A stretch of DNA of 64,000 nt from Candidatus Limivivens intestinipullorum (GCA_018711185.1 DVIQ01000025.1:1-64000); one strand, 5' to 3'; counted from the first letter of the stretch, positions 15,981 through 24,534 are shown. A program made the numbers and translations. The notes: a model not told the origin generated them from the sequence alone.

Positions 15981-17849
15981 ATGCGGATCACACGGATCAG
16001 GATACAGAATTTTAAATCCATTAAAGACATGCGGATTCGGGATATTGGCCAGGCGCTGATCCTCGTGGGAAAGAACAGTACGGGAAAAACGGCGGTGCTG
16101 GACGCCGTGCGCACTGCCCTGGGCGTGCGGTCCGTCCGTCAGGAGGATTTTCAGGAGGATTACGCGAACATTGAAATCGAAATGAATCTTCTGCTGACGG
16201 AGGAGGACCTGGAAGGCCTGCACAGGGAGCGCCGGGTCAGCTCCTACCGGCGTTTTCCTGTCTGGCGGAAGGATTTTTCCCGGAAGCTTCCCTCCTGGAA
16301 GGACGGTGTCCTGACTTTCACCTTTGTGGCGAATCGGGAGGGGAAGACGCGCTATCATGACGGGTTTCGGAAGGATAATCCATATGTGAAGGAGGTTTTT
16401 CCACAGATTTACCACATTGATATTCAGCGGAATCTGAAAGGGTTTCAGGAAAGCCTGCTTCTCCTTCAGGAGGATGAGCTGCTGAAGAGCATGCGCTCCG
16501 GGTGCTGTATCTTTGACCGAGGACGGGGATGCCATCACTGCTTTTCCTGTATCGGTCTGATTAACCAGAAGACACCCGGCGAGCTGAATGTCTTTGAGAC
16601 GGCGAAGCTTCTGGACTATAAGCTGTATCAGACAAACCTGAACGATTTTTCCGGCAGAGTCAACGCCTGCTACGCCAGAAACGGCGGAAAAGAAGAGATC
16701 CGCTATTCCATGAACCGTGACATTGAGCGGATGCTCTCTGTGACGGCGGAGATGCGGCAGCCGGGAAGGGAGGACGCAAAGCCCATCGAGCATCTCGGCA
16801 AGGGAATGCGCAGCATCTATATGCTCTCCCTTTTGGAGGCCTGCGCCGGGGCGGAAACGGGGATGCCCGGTCTGATTCTGGTGGAGGAGCCGGAGATTTT
16901 TCTGCACCCGGAGATGCAGAAGGTATCCGGGGATATTTTGTACCGTCTTTCCGGAAAGAACCAGGTGATGTTTTCCACTCATTCCGCGAATCTTCTGACG
17001 GATTTCAACAGCCGCCAGATCCGCCAGATGGTACTTGGAGAGGACGGCTATTCGAAAATCATGGAAAAGACGGATATCAGCCGGATACTGGATGATCTGG
17101 GCTACACGGCGGCAGATCTGATGAATGTGGATTTTGTGTTTATCGTGGAGGGAAAGCAGGACAAGAACCGCCTGCCGCTGCTTCTTAAAAGATATTATTC
17201 TGAGGTTTATGACGAAAGCGGAAATCTGTTTCGGACCGCGATTCTGACCACAAACAGCTGCACGAATATTAAGACTTACGCGAATCTCAAGTACATGAAC
17301 CAGATTTACCTGAAGGACCGTTTTCTGATGATTCGGGATGGGGACGGTCAGGACCAGGAGGAACTGGCGGCAAAGCTCTGCGGCTATTACCGGGACCGGT
17401 ATGAGGAAGACGCGGACCGTCTTCCGAGGATTACCAGAAAAAATGTCCTGGTTTTGAAGTATTATTCCTTTGAGAATTATTTCTTGAACCCCTCGGTGAT
17501 GACGGCCCTGGGCATTGTGGAATCCGAGGAGGCCTTTTACGAGACGCTGCTGGAAAAATGGAGGGAATACCTGCACCGGATTTCCAGCGGAAAGCATTTG
17601 CGGGAGATTCTTGGAAAGGATCTTGAGAGCGTTCAGGATGTCCGGGAGCATATGGAAGAAATCAGGACATATGTAAGGGGCCATAATCTCTATGATATTT
17701 TTTTCGGCCGGTATAAGGAACGGGAGGAAGCGCTTCTGGAACAGTACCTCTCCCTGGCTCCCAGAGAGGATTTCGCGGACATTCTGGATGCTATAGAAGG
17801 ATTTATTTATTTCCAGAACCGAAAACGCGGGAAGAAAGATTTGGATTGA
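15981..17849 (+). CDS. OLD-family ATP-dependent endonuclease (AAA plus TOPRIM)
   Basis: A protein of 622 residues. The N-terminal RecF/SMC-like ATPase shows IRIQNFKSIKD, Walker A GKNSTGKT (30-37), Walker B LILVEEPEIFLHPE and the switch histidine in STHSANLL. The C-terminal TOPRIM nuclease part has VFIVEGKQDKNRLP (catalytic glutamate) and a DGDGQDQEE acidic cluster. A cysteine-rich insert (GCCIFDRG then GCHHCFSC) lies between the ATPase halves and may bind zinc. OLD proteins act in DNA repair or phage defence. No GajB-type helicase or reverse transcriptase partner is adjacent, so it is a class 1 (solitary) type. GGAGGAAATT precedes the start. Confidence 0.88.
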   Translation: MRITRIRIQNFKSIKDMRIRDIGQALILVGKNSTGKTAVLDAVRTALGVRSVRQEDFQEDYANIEIEMNLLLTEEDLEGLHRERRVSSYRRFPVWRKDFSRKLPSWKDGVLTFTFVANREGKTRYHDGFRKDNPYVKEVFPQIYHIDIQRNLKGFQESLLLLQEDELLKSMRSGCCIFDRGRGCHHCFSCIGLINQKTPGELNVFETAKLLDYKLYQTNLNDFSGRVNACYARNGGKEEIRYSMNRDIERMLSVTAEMRQPGREDAKPIEHLGKGMRSIYMLSLLEACAGAETGMPGLILVEEPEIFLHPEMQKVSGDILYRLSGKNQVMFSTHSANLLTDFNSRQIRQMVLGEDGYSKIMEKTDISRILDDLGYTAADLMNVDFVFIVEGKQDKNRLPLLLKRYYSEVYDESGNLFRTAILTTNSCTNIKTYANLKYMNQIYLKDRFLMIRDGDGQDQEELAAKLCGYYRDRYEEDADRLPRITRKNVLVLKYYSFENYFLNPSVMTALGIVESEEAFYETLLEKWREYLHRISSGKHLREILGKDLESVQDVREHMEEIRTYVRGHNLYDIFFGRYKEREEALLEQYLSLAPREDFADILDAIEGFIYFQNRKRGKKDLD

Positions 17850-17952
17850 CGAAAGCAATGATACAATTATGATGCAATCCTGCTCCAAAAAGGAAACATT
17901 TCTTTTGTAAGCTTTGAGTACAATAGAAATATTTTTTTGGGGGCAGGACTGT

Positions 17953-18777
17953 ATGAGAAAGTATGAGAAATACAGAAGATACCGGAAGGCTATCCGGAAA
18001 AGGCGCAGGATGAAGCTGATATTGATTGGTAGTTTATTTTTAACCGGAGCAGTCATAACCGGAGGGACGGCTGCCTACAGAGATCTATCGCGAAAAGTGG
18101 AAAACATTTCCGAAAACCGAAACATAGAGGAGACGGATCGCAAGAAGAGAGCGGGGGACGAGCAGACCGAACGAAACGAGGGTGACGGGGATTCGGAAGG
18201 GACGCAAAGGGAGGATTCTGAGTGGAATCTGATCCTGGTAAATCCCTGGAATCCTATATCCGCGTATTATACTGTGGAGCTGGTGGAGCTGCAGAACGGA
18301 CAGGCCATCGACGAGAGAGCCTATCCGGAGCTGCAGGATATGATGGACGCCATGCGGGCAGAGGGTCTCTCTCCGTTGATCTGCTCTTCCTACCGTTCCG
18401 CAGCAAAGCAGCAGTCTTTATACAAAAACAGGGTGTACCGCTTTTTGCAAGAGGGTTATTCCCAGGCGGAGTCTGAAAGCGAGGCAAAGAAATGGGTGGC
18501 GTTTCCCGGGACCAGCGAGCATCAGACGGGGCTGGCAGTGGATATCGTGTCCATGGACTATCAGATGCTGGACGAGAATCAGGAGAATACCCGGGAACAG
18601 CAGTGGCTTATGGAAAATTCTTATAAATACGGCTGGATACTGCGTTATCCAAACGAGAAGAGCGCCATTACGGGAATCTATTATGAGCCGTGGCATTACC
18701 GCTATGTGGGAAAGAAAGCGGCGGAAGAGATTTACCGGCGGGGGCTCTGCCTGGAAGAATATCTGGAAGAGCGGTAG
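17953..18777 (+). CDS. D-alanyl-D-alanine carboxypeptidase, VanY family
   Basis: A protein of 274 residues. The start is very basic (RKYEKYRRYRKAIRKRRR), followed by one signal-anchor helix (about 21-40), a charged low-complexity linker and a peptidase M15B domain. Zinc and catalytic motifs are intact: SSYRSAAKQ, SEHQTGLAVDI (His and Asp ligands) and EPWHYRYVG (glutamate base and His). It should trim the terminal D-alanine from peptidoglycan stems on the outer face of the membrane. ATG 17953 follows GGGGGCAGG. No vancomycin resistance genes are nearby. Confidence 0.92.
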   Translation: MRKYEKYRRYRKAIRKRRRMKLILIGSLFLTGAVITGGTAAYRDLSRKVENISENRNIEETDRKKRAGDEQTERNEGDGDSEGTQREDSEWNLILVNPWNPISAYYTVELVELQNGQAIDERAYPELQDMMDAMRAEGLSPLICSSYRSAAKQQSLYKNRVYRFLQEGYSQAESESEAKKWVAFPGTSEHQTGLAVDIVSMDYQMLDENQENTREQQWLMENSYKYGWILRYPNEKSAITGIYYEPWHYRYVGKKAAEEIYRRGLCLEEYLEER

Positions 18778-18784
18778 CGCCCAA

Positions 18785-18908
18785 GTAACAGTTCAGCCCA
18801 GGTCTGCGCAGACCGTAAGAACGTGACTCAGGAGTACGAAAATCTCATCGCCGCAGGCGATTTCAAACGGATTTTCGCGGTTGCGGTTCAGCAAGTCTGA
18901 ACGGTAAC
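18785..18908 (+). repeat. Full-length copy of the dispersed repeat family (copy B)
   Basis: This is the best-preserved copy, about 124 bp. It begins GTAACAGTTCAG and ends CTGAACGGTAAC, giving 12-bp imperfect terminal inverted repeats. Inside are TCTGCGCAGACCG, AGAACGTGACT, the hairpin ATCGCC-gca-GGCGAT and TTTCAAACGGATTTTCGCGG. A second internal TTCAGCAAG lies just before the right end. It contains no open reading frame of note. Structure and size fit a non-autonomous palindromic element (MITE or REP-like). Confidence 0.8.
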
Positions 18909-18937
18909 CAGCCCAGTAATAAAAATGCAGAAAGTAC

Positions 18938-18966
18938 GTGACAAACCGGCGAATATCGTTCATAAT
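18938..18966 (+). promoter_or_regulatory. Promoter of the acidic small protein gene
   Basis: GTGACA (18938-18943), 17-nt spacer, CATAAT (18961-18966). Confidence 0.5.
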
Positions 18967-19013
18967 GAAGCTGTAAAACCGCAACAGATTATCTTGCAAA
19001 GGAGGACGCAAGC

Positions 19014-19373
19014 ATGCGAGTACTGTACCGAGATGAAGCAGACGATACCCTCTGTGTGGCGGAGGTGACAGGAACTACCTATTATCCGGATGAGGAGATC
19101 CTGGAGTTTTCCGGGGATTGTGATTTTGGTGTCCGGGCGTCGGCACAGGAGGCCGAGAAGATTGTGCGCAGCCTTTATCTGGAAGGAAAGGCGGATGTCA
19201 CCGGCTACGAATCCTGCGATGTGGATTTTGGATTTGAGGACGATGAATTTGACGAGGACGACGAGGAAGAAGAGGACGATGAGGATCTGGACGATGCCCT
19301 GGAAGCGTTCCTGAACAGTCAGGAAGAGGGCTTCCATGTTCCGAAACGTTATATTTTTCCGAAGAAGCAGTAA
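19014..19373 (+). CDS. Small acidic hypothetical protein
   Basis: A protein of 119 residues. The first 65 residues look like a small folded beta-rich domain (MRVLYRDEADDTLCVAEVTG, then ASAQEAEKIVRSLYLEG). A strongly acidic stretch of nearly uninterrupted Asp and Glu (about 75-93) follows, ending in a basic aromatic tail (VPKRYIFPKKQ). No known domain was recognised. AAAGGAGG lies 8 nt before the ATG and a promoter is visible at 18938. It stands alone between two repeat elements and is followed by a terminator. Confidence 0.7.
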   Translation: MRVLYRDEADDTLCVAEVTGTTYYPDEEILEFSGDCDFGVRASAQEAEKIVRSLYLEGKADVTGYESCDVDFGFEDDEFDEDDEEEEDDEDLDDALEAFLNSQEEGFHVPKRYIFPKKQ

Positions 19374-19376
19374 GGT

Positions 19377-19405
19377 GTAACAGTTAAGCCCTGCTGAACC
19401 GTTAC
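19377..19405. repeat. Solo palindrome of the dispersed repeat family
   Basis: GTAACAGTTAAGCCCTGCTG followed by AACCGTTAC: an imperfect inverted repeat four bases after the stop of the acidic protein gene. Confidence 0.7.
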
Positions 19406-19428
19406 AGTAAGTTCACAGTATACTGCCG

Positions 19429-19470
19429 ATACCCCGCAGCTGTTCTGCATGAAGCTGCGGGGTATTTTTG
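19429..19470 (+). terminator. Strong rho-independent terminator
   Basis: ATACCCCGCAGCT (19429-19441) pairs perfectly with AGCTGCGGGGTAT (19453-19465), followed by TTTTG. Confidence 0.85.
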
Positions 19471-19473
19471 CAT

Positions 19474-19502
19474 GTAACAATTCAGCAAGGCTGAACGGTA
19501 AC
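19474..19502. repeat. Solo palindrome of the dispersed repeat family
   Basis: GTAACAATTCAG, spacer CAAGG, CTGAACGGTAAC; this one lies 29 bp before the lacI-type promoter and so upstream of the sugar cassette. Confidence 0.7.
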
Positions 19503-19530
19503 GCCGGGTGTGAGTAGATTCATACAGCGC

Positions 19531-19559
19531 TTGACAACGGTGGGAAACTGCGATATGAT
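19531..19559 (+). promoter_or_regulatory. Promoter of the LacI-controlled cassette
   Basis: Near-consensus TTGACA (19531-19536), 17-nt spacer, TATGAT (19554-19559). Confidence 0.75.
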
Positions 19560-19567
19560 GCCATTAG

Positions 19568-19583
19568 AGCGAAACGGTTCGCT
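19568..19583. promoter_or_regulatory. LacI-type operator downstream of the promoter
   Basis: AGCGAAACGGTTCGCT is an inverted repeat (AGCGAA / TTCGCT around ACGG) with the central CG typical of LacI/GalR operators. It overlaps the transcription start. The core CGGTTCGCTT recurs at 20656-20665 before the kinase gene. Confidence 0.75.
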
Positions 19584-19607
19584 TATGAATAAAAAAGGAG
19601 GAGGCCT

Positions 19608-20618
19608 ATGGCGGCTACAATCCGTGACATTACAAAAATGACCGGCTTGTCCCTGGCGACGGTCTCAAAGTATTTAAACGGCGGCAATGTCCTGCCTAAG
19701 AACCGGCTGGCAATCGAACACGCCATCGAGGTTCTGCACTATGAGGTCAACGAGGTAGCCAGAGGGCTTGCCACGAACCGGACGAAGACGGTGGGGGTTC
19801 TGATTCAAAAACTGGACAATGTGTTTGCCAGCACGATTATCGCGAAGATAGAGGATATGCTGAGAGCCAGGGACTACGGAACGATCGTGTGCGACTGCCG
19901 CGGCGATGAAAAGCTTGAGGAGGAGGCCATTCGTTTCCTTCTGGGAAAACGGGTGGACGGAATTATCACAATCCCCACATCCAGATCCTCGGCGTATCTG
20001 CAGAGCGCGATCCAGCGGGGAACGCCCCTGGTTCTGATCGACCGGGCCTTTGACGACGGAAGCTTCGACAGTGTATACGTGGACAACGCGGAGGCATCCA
20101 GGGAGGCGGTGCGCCTTCTGATCGAAAAAGGCCACAAAAAGATTGCCATTATCTGCGGAGACGAAGGGTATTATACGGCCAGAGGCCGGCTGGAAGGCTA
20201 TTTTCAGGCGATGGCCCGGGCGGATCTGCCGGTATACGCCAAGTACATAAAAAAAGGGGATCTGGAGGTGAGCCACGGCTACAATGCCATCCGGGAGCTG
20301 ATGGAGATGGAGGACCGTCCCACGGCGGTGTTTTTGTCCAACTATGAGATTACCATGGGAGCGGTGATTGCCATGAATGAGACCGGGATCCGTTTTCCGG
20401 AGGATGTGTCGGTGATCGGTTTTGACAACCTTCTGCTCTCCCAGGTTATCCGTCCGCGGCTGTATATGGTGGTGCAGCCCATGGAGGAGATCGCCCAGGC
20501 GGCGGCCAAACTTATGCTGGAGCGTCTGGCCGGAAAGGATCCGGACAGGGAAAAGGAGCCAAAGCAGATCCTTCTGCACACCAGTATACTGGAAGGGGAG
20601 TCCGTCCGGGCACTGTAG
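19608..20618 (+). CDS. LacI-family transcriptional regulator of the sugar/polyol cassette
   Basis: A protein of 336 residues. The HTH is ATIRDITKMTGLSLATVSKY (residues 3-22) with the hinge helix NEVARGLATNRTKTVG, followed by a periplasmic-binding-protein-like effector domain (VGVLIQKLDNVF to VIGFDNLLLSQVIRP). It should repress the cassette until a sugar or sugar phosphate binds. Operators at 19568-19583 (its own promoter) and 20651-20667 (before the kinase gene) suggest autoregulation. GGAGGAGG precedes the start. Confidence 0.92.
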   Translation: MAATIRDITKMTGLSLATVSKYLNGGNVLPKNRLAIEHAIEVLHYEVNEVARGLATNRTKTVGVLIQKLDNVFASTIIAKIEDMLRARDYGTIVCDCRGDEKLEEEAIRFLLGKRVDGIITIPTSRSSAYLQSAIQRGTPLVLIDRAFDDGSFDSVYVDNAEASREAVRLLIEKGHKKIAIICGDEGYYTARGRLEGYFQAMARADLPVYAKYIKKGDLEVSHGYNAIRELMEMEDRPTAVFLSNYEITMGAVIAMNETGIRFPEDVSVIGFDNLLLSQVIRPRLYMVVQPMEEIAQAAAKLMLERLAGKDPDREKEPKQILLHTSILEGESVRAL

Positions 20619-20650
20619 AACCCGGCGCGGGAAAACGGACGCAAGTAAAA

Positions 20651-20667
20651 CGAAGCGGTTCGCTTCG
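20651..20667. promoter_or_regulatory. Second LacI-type operator, between regulator and kinase genes
   Basis: CGAAGCG GTT CGCTTCG is a perfect 7-bp inverted repeat sharing CGGTTCGCTT with the first operator. It lies just before the GGAAGGAGG of the kinase gene. It could loop with the first site or act as a roadblock (inference). Confidence 0.65.
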
Positions 20668-20681
20668 GAAGGAGGCTAAGG

Positions 20682-22175
20682 ATGTTATTGGGAATCGATA
20701 TCGGTACTTCCGCCTGCAAGGTTGCCTTATTTGAACGGGACGGCAGGGTAAAGGCCCAGGAGGCGGTGGAGTATCCGGTATATTATCCGGCGCCCGGCTG
20801 GGCGGAGCAGAACCCGGATGAGTGGTGGACAGCCATCTGCAGGGGAATCCGCAAGGTTTTGGAGGAGACGAAGGCAGAGCCCGGCGAGGTGGACGGAGTG
20901 GGAATCGACGGCCAGAGCTGGTCGGCGATTCCTGTGGACCGGGAAGGGAACTGCCTGGCGAATACGCCGATCTGGATGGATACCAGGGCCAGGGATATCT
21001 GCGGAAGAGTAAAGAAGGAGATCGGATTCGAACGGATTTTTCAGACTGCGGGAAATGATTTTCTCCCTTCCTACAGCACGCCCAAAATGCTCTGGTTTAA
21101 GGAGAACCGTCCGGAAATTTTCCGGAAGACCTGGAAATTTCTCCAGAGCAACAGCTACATTGCCTTTCGGCTCACCGGGGTGATGACTCAGGAACCCTCC
21201 CAGGGCTATGGCCTTCATTTCTTCAATAACCGCACCGGTTCCTACGATGCGGAACTGGCAAAGGATTTGGGATTGAGCGTGGATCTGGTGCCGGAGCTTG
21301 TACCCTGCCACGCGGTGGTTGGAGGCGTGACGAAGGAGGCCGCGGCGCTGACAGGACTGAAAGAGGGGACGCCGGTGACAGCCGGAGGGCTGGACGCCGC
21401 CTGCGGAACTCTGGGAGCCGGGGTATATCAGGCGGGCCAGACCCAGGAACAGGGGGGACAGGCCGGAGGAATGAGCATCTGTCTGGATGAGTCAAAGGCC
21501 CATCCGAAACTGATACTAAGCCCCCACGTGGTGCCGGGAAAATGGCTTCTCCAGGGAGGTACCGTGGGCGGAGGCGGCGTGCTCCGATGGTTCCGTCAGG
21601 AGTTCGCCCCGGAAAAATCCTTTGATGACCTGACCCGGGAGGCGGAGAAGATCCCGGCGGGGAGCGAAGGCGTGGTATTTCTGCCTTATATGGCGGGAGA
21701 GCGCTCGCCCATCTGGGACGCGGATGCCAAGGGCGTATTTTACGGACTTTCCTTTGGACGGACCAGGGCGCACATGCTGCGGGCGGCCATGGAGGGCGTA
21801 GCCTTTTCTCTGGAGCACAATCTGCGCACGGCCAGAGAGGCGGGCGTGGAGGCAGGCGTACTCAACGCCATGGGAGGAGCGGCCAACAGCCGCCTTTGGA
21901 CCCAGATCAAGGCGGATGTGACCGGAAAGACCATCCGGATTCCCGCTTCAGATACGGCTACCACGCTGGGAGCCTGCATTCTGGCGGGAATCGGTACAGG
22001 GGTGTATCGGGATTTCGGCGAGGCTGTCCGTAAGACTGTATCCATTACCAGGGAGCATACGCCGGATATGGAAAACCATGCGATCTATCAAAGGTCCATG
22101 GAACTGTACCTGGAGCTGTATGAGAGACTGAAAGAGGTATTCTGCAGTTACAGCGAGAGAGAAAGAAAGAGGTAG
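20682..22175 (+). CDS. FGGY-family carbohydrate kinase, xylulokinase-like
   Basis: A protein of 497 residues with the ATPase fold of FGGY kinases. The phosphate-1 motif is GIDIGTSACKVALF (residues 4-17); VGIDGQSWSAIPVD follows; the catalytic-base motif is AGGLDAACGTLGAG (Asp about 239); GGTVGGGGVLRW and NAMGGAANSRLW complete the C-terminal half. It phosphorylates a ketose or polyol with ATP. XylB-like members act on D-xylulose, but the partner dehydrogenase resembles galactitol-1-phosphate dehydrogenase, so the true substrate is open. It is followed after 5 bp by that dehydrogenase gene. Confidence 0.88.
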   Translation: MLLGIDIGTSACKVALFERDGRVKAQEAVEYPVYYPAPGWAEQNPDEWWTAICRGIRKVLEETKAEPGEVDGVGIDGQSWSAIPVDREGNCLANTPIWMDTRARDICGRVKKEIGFERIFQTAGNDFLPSYSTPKMLWFKENRPEIFRKTWKFLQSNSYIAFRLTGVMTQEPSQGYGLHFFNNRTGSYDAELAKDLGLSVDLVPELVPCHAVVGGVTKEAAALTGLKEGTPVTAGGLDAACGTLGAGVYQAGQTQEQGGQAGGMSICLDESKAHPKLILSPHVVPGKWLLQGGTVGGGGVLRWFRQEFAPEKSFDDLTREAEKIPAGSEGVVFLPYMAGERSPIWDADAKGVFYGLSFGRTRAHMLRAAMEGVAFSLEHNLRTAREAGVEAGVLNAMGGAANSRLWTQIKADVTGKTIRIPASDTATTLGACILAGIGTGVYRDFGEAVRKTVSITREHTPDMENHAIYQRSMELYLELYERLKEVFCSYSERERKR

Positions 22176-22180
22176 AGAAG

Positions 22181-23230
22181 ATGAAAGCAGGAGTTGTACA
22201 CGCGAAAAATGATATTCGCTATGAGGAGATCGACAAGCCTATGGCCGGGCCGGGGCAGGTGCTGGTCAAGGTGAAGTACACCGGAATCTGCGGTTCGGAT
22301 ATTCCCAGGGTAAACGGGGATGCCTGCCATTTTTTCCCGAACGTTCTGGGGCATGAGTTTTCCGGAACGGTGGAGGAAATAGGCGAGGGCGTGACCACGC
22401 TGAAGCCGGGGGACCGGGTGGCCGGAGTGCCGCTGGTACCCTGCATGAAGTGCGAGGACTGTCAGAAAGGGAATTATTCCCTCTGCAAGCATTACAGCTT
22501 TATCGGATCCAGACAGTTCGGAAGCTTTGCGGAGTATGTGGCCATGCCGGAGAAAAACCTCGTAAAATTTGACGATGAGGTTTCCTTTGAACAGGGCGCG
22601 TTCTTTGAGCCGGCTACGGTGGCTCTGCACGGCCTGCTCCGGTGCGATTACCAGGGCGGAAAGACCGTGGCGATCCTGGGCGGCGGCACCGTGGGAATGC
22701 TGACCATGCAGTGGGCGAAGATTTTCGGAGCGGCAAAGATCGCGGTGTTTGACATTGTAAAAGAGCGGCTGGATCTGGCTGCGCGCCTAGGCGCGGACGC
22801 GGGAATCAATACCCTGGACGGGGACTTCATGGATCGGGCAATGGAATTTACCGGCGGCAGGGGCTTTGACTATATTTACGAGACTGCCGGAAATACCATT
22901 ACCATGAAGCTGGCATATAAGCTGGCGGCGAATAAGGCGGATATCTGCTTTATCGGTACCCCCACAAAGGAAATCAGCTTTACGGTGCCGGAATGGGAGA
23001 ACATGAACCGGAAGGAATTTCGCCTGACTGGTTCCTGGATGTCCTACAGCGCGCCGTTCCCGGGAAAAGAATGGGAGCTCACCGCTTATTATTTCAAAAC
23101 AGGCCAGTTAAAGTTTGATGATTCCTTTATTTATAAGAAAATCCCGCTGAGCCGGATCGCGGATGCCTTTGAAATGTTCAAAACGCCGGGACTGGTGAAG
23201 GGAAAAATCCTGATCGACAGCGAGTGCTAA
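22181..23230 (+). CDS. Zinc-dependent medium-chain dehydrogenase, galactitol-1-phosphate dehydrogenase-like
   Basis: A protein of 349 residues. Catalytic zinc ligands lie in TGICGSD and LGHEFSG; the structural zinc site has four cysteines in PCMKCEDCQKGNYSLC; the NAD-binding motif is LGGGTVGML. The segments ICGSDIPRVNGDACHFFPNV, FIGSRQFGSFAEY and GSWMSYSAPFPGKEWEL closely recall E. coli GatD, which oxidises galactitol 1-phosphate to tagatose 6-phosphate. I infer a polyol (phosphate) dehydrogenase. It belongs to the LacI-controlled cassette. Confidence 0.88.
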   Translation: MKAGVVHAKNDIRYEEIDKPMAGPGQVLVKVKYTGICGSDIPRVNGDACHFFPNVLGHEFSGTVEEIGEGVTTLKPGDRVAGVPLVPCMKCEDCQKGNYSLCKHYSFIGSRQFGSFAEYVAMPEKNLVKFDDEVSFEQGAFFEPATVALHGLLRCDYQGGKTVAILGGGTVGMLTMQWAKIFGAAKIAVFDIVKERLDLAARLGADAGINTLDGDFMDRAMEFTGGRGFDYIYETAGNTITMKLAYKLAANKADICFIGTPTKEISFTVPEWENMNRKEFRLTGSWMSYSAPFPGKEWELTAYYFKTGQLKFDDSFIYKKIPLSRIADAFEMFKTPGLVKGKILIDSEC

Positions 23231-23254
23231 GCGAAAACGGTTACGATTCACAGC

Positions 23255-23281
23255 AGCCGCAAACACCTGCTGTTTGCGGCG
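23255..23281. repeat. Hairpin between the dehydrogenase and aldo/keto reductase genes
   Basis: GCCGCAAACA pairs with TGTTTGCGGC around CCTGC. No T-tract follows, so it is more likely an RNA processing or stability element than a terminator. A related sequence (ACCTGCTGTTTGCCGC) occurs at 57586-57601. Confidence 0.5.
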
Positions 23282-23335
23282 TAAGAAGAGATGCAGCCGC
23301 GGCTCTGCCGGACGGCTGCGGAAAGTGAGGACAGA

Positions 23336-24385
23336 ATGGGAGAAAACAGAATTCCCGCGGATGCGGTGAACCCGGATCTCGTGCCAAAGCATACCCTGTA
23401 TACGGGCGCGAAGATGCCGACTTTGGGACTTGGAACCTTTGGCTCAGACAGCGTGCCGGCCGAGAAGGTGGCGGCGGCTGTGGAGGACGCGGTGCTGTCG
23501 GGCTACCGGATGATCGACTGCGCCGCCTGCTATGGCAACGAGGATTTAATCGGCGAATCTTTGGAGAAGGTGTTTGCCGCCGGGATTAAGCGGGAGGAGC
23601 TCTTTATTATTTCCAAGGTATGGAACGACATGCATGGCAGGGGAGACGTTCTGCGGGCCTGCGCCCAGACGCTGAAGGATCTGCGGCTGGACTATCTGGA
23701 TCTTTACTTCGTACACTGGCCCTTCCCGAATTATCATCCCCCGGGCTGCGATGTGGATACCAGAAACCCCGATTCCAGGCCCTACATTCATGAGGAGTTT
23801 ATGGCCTGCTGGCGCCAGATGGAGCGCCTGGTGGATATGGGGTTGGTAAAGCATATCGGCGTGTCAAATGTGACGATTCCCAAGCTGAAGCTGATTCTGC
23901 GGGACTGCAGGATTAAGCCGGCGGTGAACGAGATGGAGCTGCATCCCGCCTTTCAGCAGCCGGAGCTTTATAATTTCTGCAAAGAAAACGGCATTGAGAT
24001 CATCGGATTTTGCCCCATCGGCTCCCCGGCCAGGCCGGAGCGGGACAAGACTCCGGAGGATGTGGTGGATACCCAGCTTCCCCAGGTGCAGCAGGTGGCA
24101 AAGGCCCATGGAATCCATCCGGCCACGGTCTGCCTGAAATGGGCCGTTCAGAGAGGTCATATGCCGATTCCTTTCTCCACTACCCGGAAGAATTATATGA
24201 GCAATCTGCGGTGTACCTTTGAGGATCCGCTGACGGATGAGGAGATGGCGCTGCTGGCCACGGCGGATCAGAACTGCCGGCTGATCAAGGGCCAGGTGTT
24301 CCTCTGGGAGGGCGCCGGGGACTGGCAGGATCTCTGGGACATCGACGGAACGATACCGGGATGGAACGGATACGAGAAAAAATAA
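23336..24385 (+). CDS. Aldo/keto reductase
   Basis: A protein of 349 residues with the AKR (beta/alpha)8 barrel. The catalytic tetrad is visible: Asp and Tyr in MIDCAACYGNE, Lys in IISKVWND and His in LYFVHWPF. The coenzyme-binding end shows IPFSTTRKNYMSNL. It should interconvert an aldose or ketone and an alcohol with NAD(P)H. ATG 23336 follows GAGGACA. It is the last gene of the LacI-controlled group and is closed by a long GC-rich terminator, so it may supply or remove the polyol handled by the dehydrogenase and kinase. Confidence 0.88.
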   Translation: MGENRIPADAVNPDLVPKHTLYTGAKMPTLGLGTFGSDSVPAEKVAAAVEDAVLSGYRMIDCAACYGNEDLIGESLEKVFAAGIKREELFIISKVWNDMHGRGDVLRACAQTLKDLRLDYLDLYFVHWPFPNYHPPGCDVDTRNPDSRPYIHEEFMACWRQMERLVDMGLVKHIGVSNVTIPKLKLILRDCRIKPAVNEMELHPAFQQPELYNFCKENGIEIIGFCPIGSPARPERDKTPEDVVDTQLPQVQQVAKAHGIHPATVCLKWAVQRGHMPIPFSTTRKNYMSNLRCTFEDPLTDEEMALLATADQNCRLIKGQVFLWEGAGDWQDLWDIDGTIPGWNGYEKK

Positions 24386-24389
24386 CGGG

Positions 24390-24434
24390 AATGCCCCGCG
24401 CGCCCCTTTTGCGGCCGGCGCGCGGGGCATTTTG
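24390..24434 (+). terminator. Terminator of the sugar cassette
   Basis: AATGCCCCGCGCGCC (24390-24404) pairs perfectly with GGCGCGCGGGGCATT (24417-24431), followed by TTG. Confidence 0.8.
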
Positions 24435-24482
24435 CGCTGAAAGTCCGCCGCCGGCCAGGCGGCATGCATTCAGGGATGCCAA

Positions 24483-24534
24483 ATACGCCCGCCAGACTTT
24501 CCGGAACGGTGGTACGTCTGCCTCGCGGGCGTAT
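24483..24534. repeat. Long stable hairpin
   Basis: ATACGCCCGC-CAGAC pairs with GTCTG-CCTC-GCGGGCGTAT, 15 base pairs interrupted only by a CCTC bulge, around an 18-nt loop. No U-tract follows. It directly abuts a degraded copy of the dispersed repeat (TAACCGTTTTGCCCAGGTTT at 24539). Confidence 0.6.

Noticed and set aside
15981-17849. Complete multi-gene phage-defence island around the OLD nuclease
   Set aside because: Neighbours are a MATE pump and a VanY peptidase; no helicase, restriction or toxin partner is adjacent, so only a solitary nuclease can be claimed.
15837-18056. Long open frame on the minus strand opposite the OLD nuclease gene
   Set aside because: It shows no recognisable domain and covers a well-supported OLD gene; it is a composition artefact.
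17953-18777. Vancomycin resistance determinant
   Set aside because: VanY-type carboxypeptidases are common housekeeping enzymes in Firmicutes, and no vanHAX, vanR or vanS genes are nearby.
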